A DNA stretch of 64,000 nt from Caulochytrium protostelioides (taxonomy: Eukaryota > Chytridiomycota > Caulochytriomycetes > Caulochytriales > Caulochytriaceae). How positions within the stretch are numbered: the stretch's first letter is position 1; each line of letters opens with the position of its first letter. A program made the position numbers and the translations under genes. This document shows, piece by piece, positions 61,899 through 64,000 of the stretch. The stretch spans positions 62,001-126,000 of the forward strand of contig ML014112.1 in NCBI GenBank assembly GCA_003615045.1, in the 5' to 3' direction. The notes beneath the pieces were generated by a model. That model did not search any database. It saw nothing but the letters and a program-made list of their open reading frames with translations, and was not told the DNA's origin.

Positions 61899-64000
61899 CT
61901 AGGCGGCCGGCGCGGGCTTCGCGGGTGTTGCCGTCGACGGTGTGGACGTGGACTTGAAATTAGATGCCGATGTCGAGGCCCGTGCCGACGTCGGCGCGCT
62001 TGGCATCTGCAGCAGGGGCAGCCAGTTGCCGACGATGACTAAAGGCATATTGAAAATGTCGCGGCGCACCGTATAGCAGAACGCGCATGGGATGGTGGAC
62101 TGCGAGGCACTGGACTGACCTGACGAAGCCGCCCGTCCGTCGCGGTTCATCTCGCCGTCACCGTCACCGTCACCGTCAGCGGTCGAGACGGACCGGTGGG
62201 GCAGACCGCCGCCTTGTAACAGACGGCACGTGCCCGTCGAGGTATGCGCCGTATTGTCAAAGGCCATAAGACTGAACTTCTCCCAGTAATCGACGGCCGA
62301 GGCGGTATCCATCAGCTCGTAGATGTACCGCCGCTGCTCGAGCAAGCGCCGGCGCGGCGTTCGGGTCAGCATGGCAAACTCGGTCCCGACCAAGGCGATT
62401 TCACCGGTGCGGCGGCACACGACGGTGGGCGTGCCTGTCAGCTCGATCAGCTTTTCGTACTCGCGCAACGTTCGCTGGAAGCACTGTTCCATGAAGATCA
62501 GATCCTGGTTGGTCAGGTTCATCGTGGTCGCCATGAAGGACGGGCGGAAGTGGGCGAGCGCCTTGCAGATCCTCAGCATGCTAGCGCGGTCCATGCGCGC
62601 CGTCACGTAGTTGAGCAGGTAATGGAACCCATCACGGTAGTCATACGGCTCGGTCACGCTTGTGTACACGTCGTTGTCGTTCTCCTCCGCGGGGTCCTGA
62701 CCCGTGGCGACCCGTGGCGACGTCCGCAGGCCGCGCTTGGCTTTCGCCGTTGAACCATAGGAGAGCGTCTGGCTGGTCGAGGATCCATCACAAGAGTGTG
62801 TGGCGGTCTCCGGTGGCATCAAGTCAGCCGACATCGCAGGCCAAAATGATGGAGGAGGATTGCGGTTGGTGACCGAAACGGCGAAATCGAAGCCCGGCGG
62901 CGACGGCACGTCATTGCCGTTATTCGTTCCCATGCTGGCCGAGTAGCTAAAGGGGTACGGATGGGCCGGGTCACTGATCGATGATCCGGGTGACTCGCGG
63001 AGATGGAGCAGCGGCATGGGATCTGGAAGCCGGTACACGGCCGGCGGGACCACAGACCCGTTGGTGGCCGTCGTGAGCAGGTGCGACGTTGGCGAATGGC
63101 TGGCGGCCATCGTGACAGTGGCGGCCGCGGAGTTCATAGAGGAAGACGATCCCGACGTGGCTGTGAAGGATTCGCCCCCGTTGAATCCCAGCAGCAGATT
63201 CGAAATCACCCCATACTCTTGATTCATGCCTTCGCTGCCAAAAGCAGGAAACATGCACTGTCGCGTCGACGTGGGTGAATCTACCGAGGTGGCCACGGTC
63301 GCTGTCGCGGTCGTGGTCGTCGGGAGCGCCATCGGCAGAGCGCCTATGGAGGAAGGCGCAGAGAAAGACGACGCCGGTATAGATGCTGAACTAGGCATGG
63401 ACACCAGCTGCGGAAGATCGAACGGAGATGGCTGAGCGCTGCCCTCTCCCCCACTGCCGCTGCCGCTGCGTCGGTCGCCGTTGTTGGTGTTGCTGGAAGG
63501 GAGCGGTGGCGGCGGTGGTGGTGGCGGCGGCGGCGGCGGCGGCCCAGGGATCGGCATGGCCATGAGGGGCATGCCGGGGCCCAGGGCGATGGGCGGAATG
63601 CCGCCGACCCCGCCACCGAGCGAAGCGATGTCCATCCAGGGTGTGGACTCGCTGACCGTCGGTGGCGTCGGAACATAGGGTAAGGATGAACTAGTCACCT
63701 GGGCGAGCGTCTCCTGCGTATCGTCGTAGCCTGGCCTTGGCCCGAGCCCTAGCCCTGGCAACGGCGGCAGTCCCCCGAGTCCTCCCAGGCCTCCCAGGCC
63801 TCCCGGTCCGCCTGGGACGAGCGGCCCGTGGGCATGCAGCTGGGAGACCGGGGTACCGAGAAGCGCGCCCTCCATCCCGGCGATCGACCCGGAGTGGAGC
63901 CCCATGTCGGAGGGGAAGGGCGATCCATCTGCCGCGGCCGGTTGCTGGTTCCCGGCCGCAGCGGGCACCGGATCGGCGAGCACACGCTCGTCAATGCCGG
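61899..64000 (-). CDS. ERT1/AcuK-type gluconeogenesis regulator, C-terminal part
   Basis: The frame is open to the window edge, so the N-terminus is missing; about 700 residues are visible. The C-terminal 200 residues carry the PAS region of the ERT1/RDS2/AcuK family. Marks are FMEQCFQRTLREYEKLIELT, GTPTVVCRRTGEIALVGTEF, RRYIYELMDTASAVDYWEKF, and finally IPCAFCYTVRRDIFNMPLVI with VGNWLPLLQ. These factors turn on gluconeogenic genes on non-fermentable carbon. The Zn2Cys6 DNA-binding cluster, normally N-terminal, should lie beyond the window. The visible N-terminal 400 residues are Gly/Pro/Ser-rich, with Pro runs near 63500-63545. A serine/aspartate-rich insert interrupts the PAS region near 62110-62215. 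It is convergent with RVB1. Confidence 0.88.
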   Translation of the reverse strand, partial: GIDERVLADPVPAAAGNQQPAAADGSPFPSDMGLHSGSIAGMEGALLGTPVSQLHAHGPLVPGGPGGLGGLGGLGGLPPLPGLGLGPRPGYDDTQETLAQVTSSSLPYVPTPPTVSESTPWMDIASLGGGVGGIPPIALGPGMPLMAMPIPGPPPPPPPPPPPPPLPSSNTNNGDRRSGSGSGGEGSAQPSPFDLPQLVSMPSSASIPASSFSAPSSIGALPMALPTTTTATATVATSVDSPTSTRQCMFPAFGSEGMNQEYGVISNLLLGFNGGESFTATSGSSSSMNSAAATVTMAASHSPTSHLLTTATNGSVVPPAVYRLPDPMPLLHLRESPGSSISDPAHPYPFSYSASMGTNNGNDVPSPPGFDFAVSVTNRNPPPSFWPAMSADLMPPETATHSCDGSSTSQTLSYGSTAKAKRGLRTSPRVATGQDPAEENDNDVYTSVTEPYDYRDGFHYLLNYVTARMDRASMLRICKALAHFRPSFMATTMNLTNQDLIFMEQCFQRTLREYEKLIELTGTPTVVCRRTGEIALVGTEFAMLTRTPRRRLLEQRRYIYELMDTASAVDYWEKFSLMAFDNTAHTSTGTCRLLQGGGLPHRSVSTADGDGDGDGEMNRDGRAASSGQSSASQSTIPCAFCYTVRRDIFNMPLVIVGNWLPLLQMPSAPTSARASTSASNFKSTSTPSTATPAKPAPAA

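Overview
This 64 kb window is GC-rich nuclear DNA from a eukaryote, most likely an early-diverging (zoosporic, chytrid-like) fungus. Lysine is made by the alpha-aminoadipate route (saccharopine dehydrogenase). There is an ERT1/AcuK-type gluconeogenesis regulator and an Afi1/MesA-type polarity protein, both typical of fungi, and also UXT, which ascomycete yeasts lack. Every recognised gene reads as one uninterrupted frame, even those of 1,200 to 2,500 codons, so the genome is intron-poor. The species is not shown by the sequence. A high-GC, intron-poor chytrid such as Caulochytrium would fit, but that is a guess.

Layout. 0-11 kb: 3' end of saccharopine dehydrogenase, NMD3, an FHA-GAF-class III nucleotide cyclase after a 3.1 kb repeat-rich leader region, and convergent with it a small fungal membrane protein. 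11.5-14.8 kb: a large processive-type GT2 glycosyltransferase (minus). 14.8-21.1 kb: a 6.3 kb stretch with no gene I can support. 21.1-31.7 kb (minus): a small LYR-motif mitochondrial protein, a helicase-less Dicer paralogue, and a full-length Dicer. 33-40.7 kb: two NADPH-oxidase-like flavocytochromes in head-to-head orientation. 41.6-49.2 kb: a giant Afi1/MesA-like DENN/SPA polarity protein. 49.4-64 kb: a dense housekeeping block with GET3 and NKAP (divergent), NOP14 and UXT (convergent), UXT and RVB1 (divergent), RVB1 and an ERT1-like regulator (convergent, cut by the window end).

The most interesting part is 22-41 kb. Here a Dicer has been duplicated in tandem. The copy has lost its helicase and kept a Platform/PAZ-like region and an intact second RNase III domain. 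Its first RNase III domain still aligns but has lost its acidic catalytic residues. Next to the pair lies an inverted pair of NOX paralogues with an altered FAD motif and long inserts. Small-RNA biogenesis and superoxide production both serve defence and development in fungi, but a functional link here is only inferred. Biosynthetic and assembly genes elsewhere (NMD3, NOP14, UXT plus RVB1, GET3) serve ribosome making, chaperone-assisted complex assembly and tail-anchored protein insertion.

Long simple-sequence repeats sit in many 5' leaders. Many long antisense frames are by-products of high GC at third positions and are not annotated. I saw no tRNA, rRNA, CRISPR array or recognisable mobile element.
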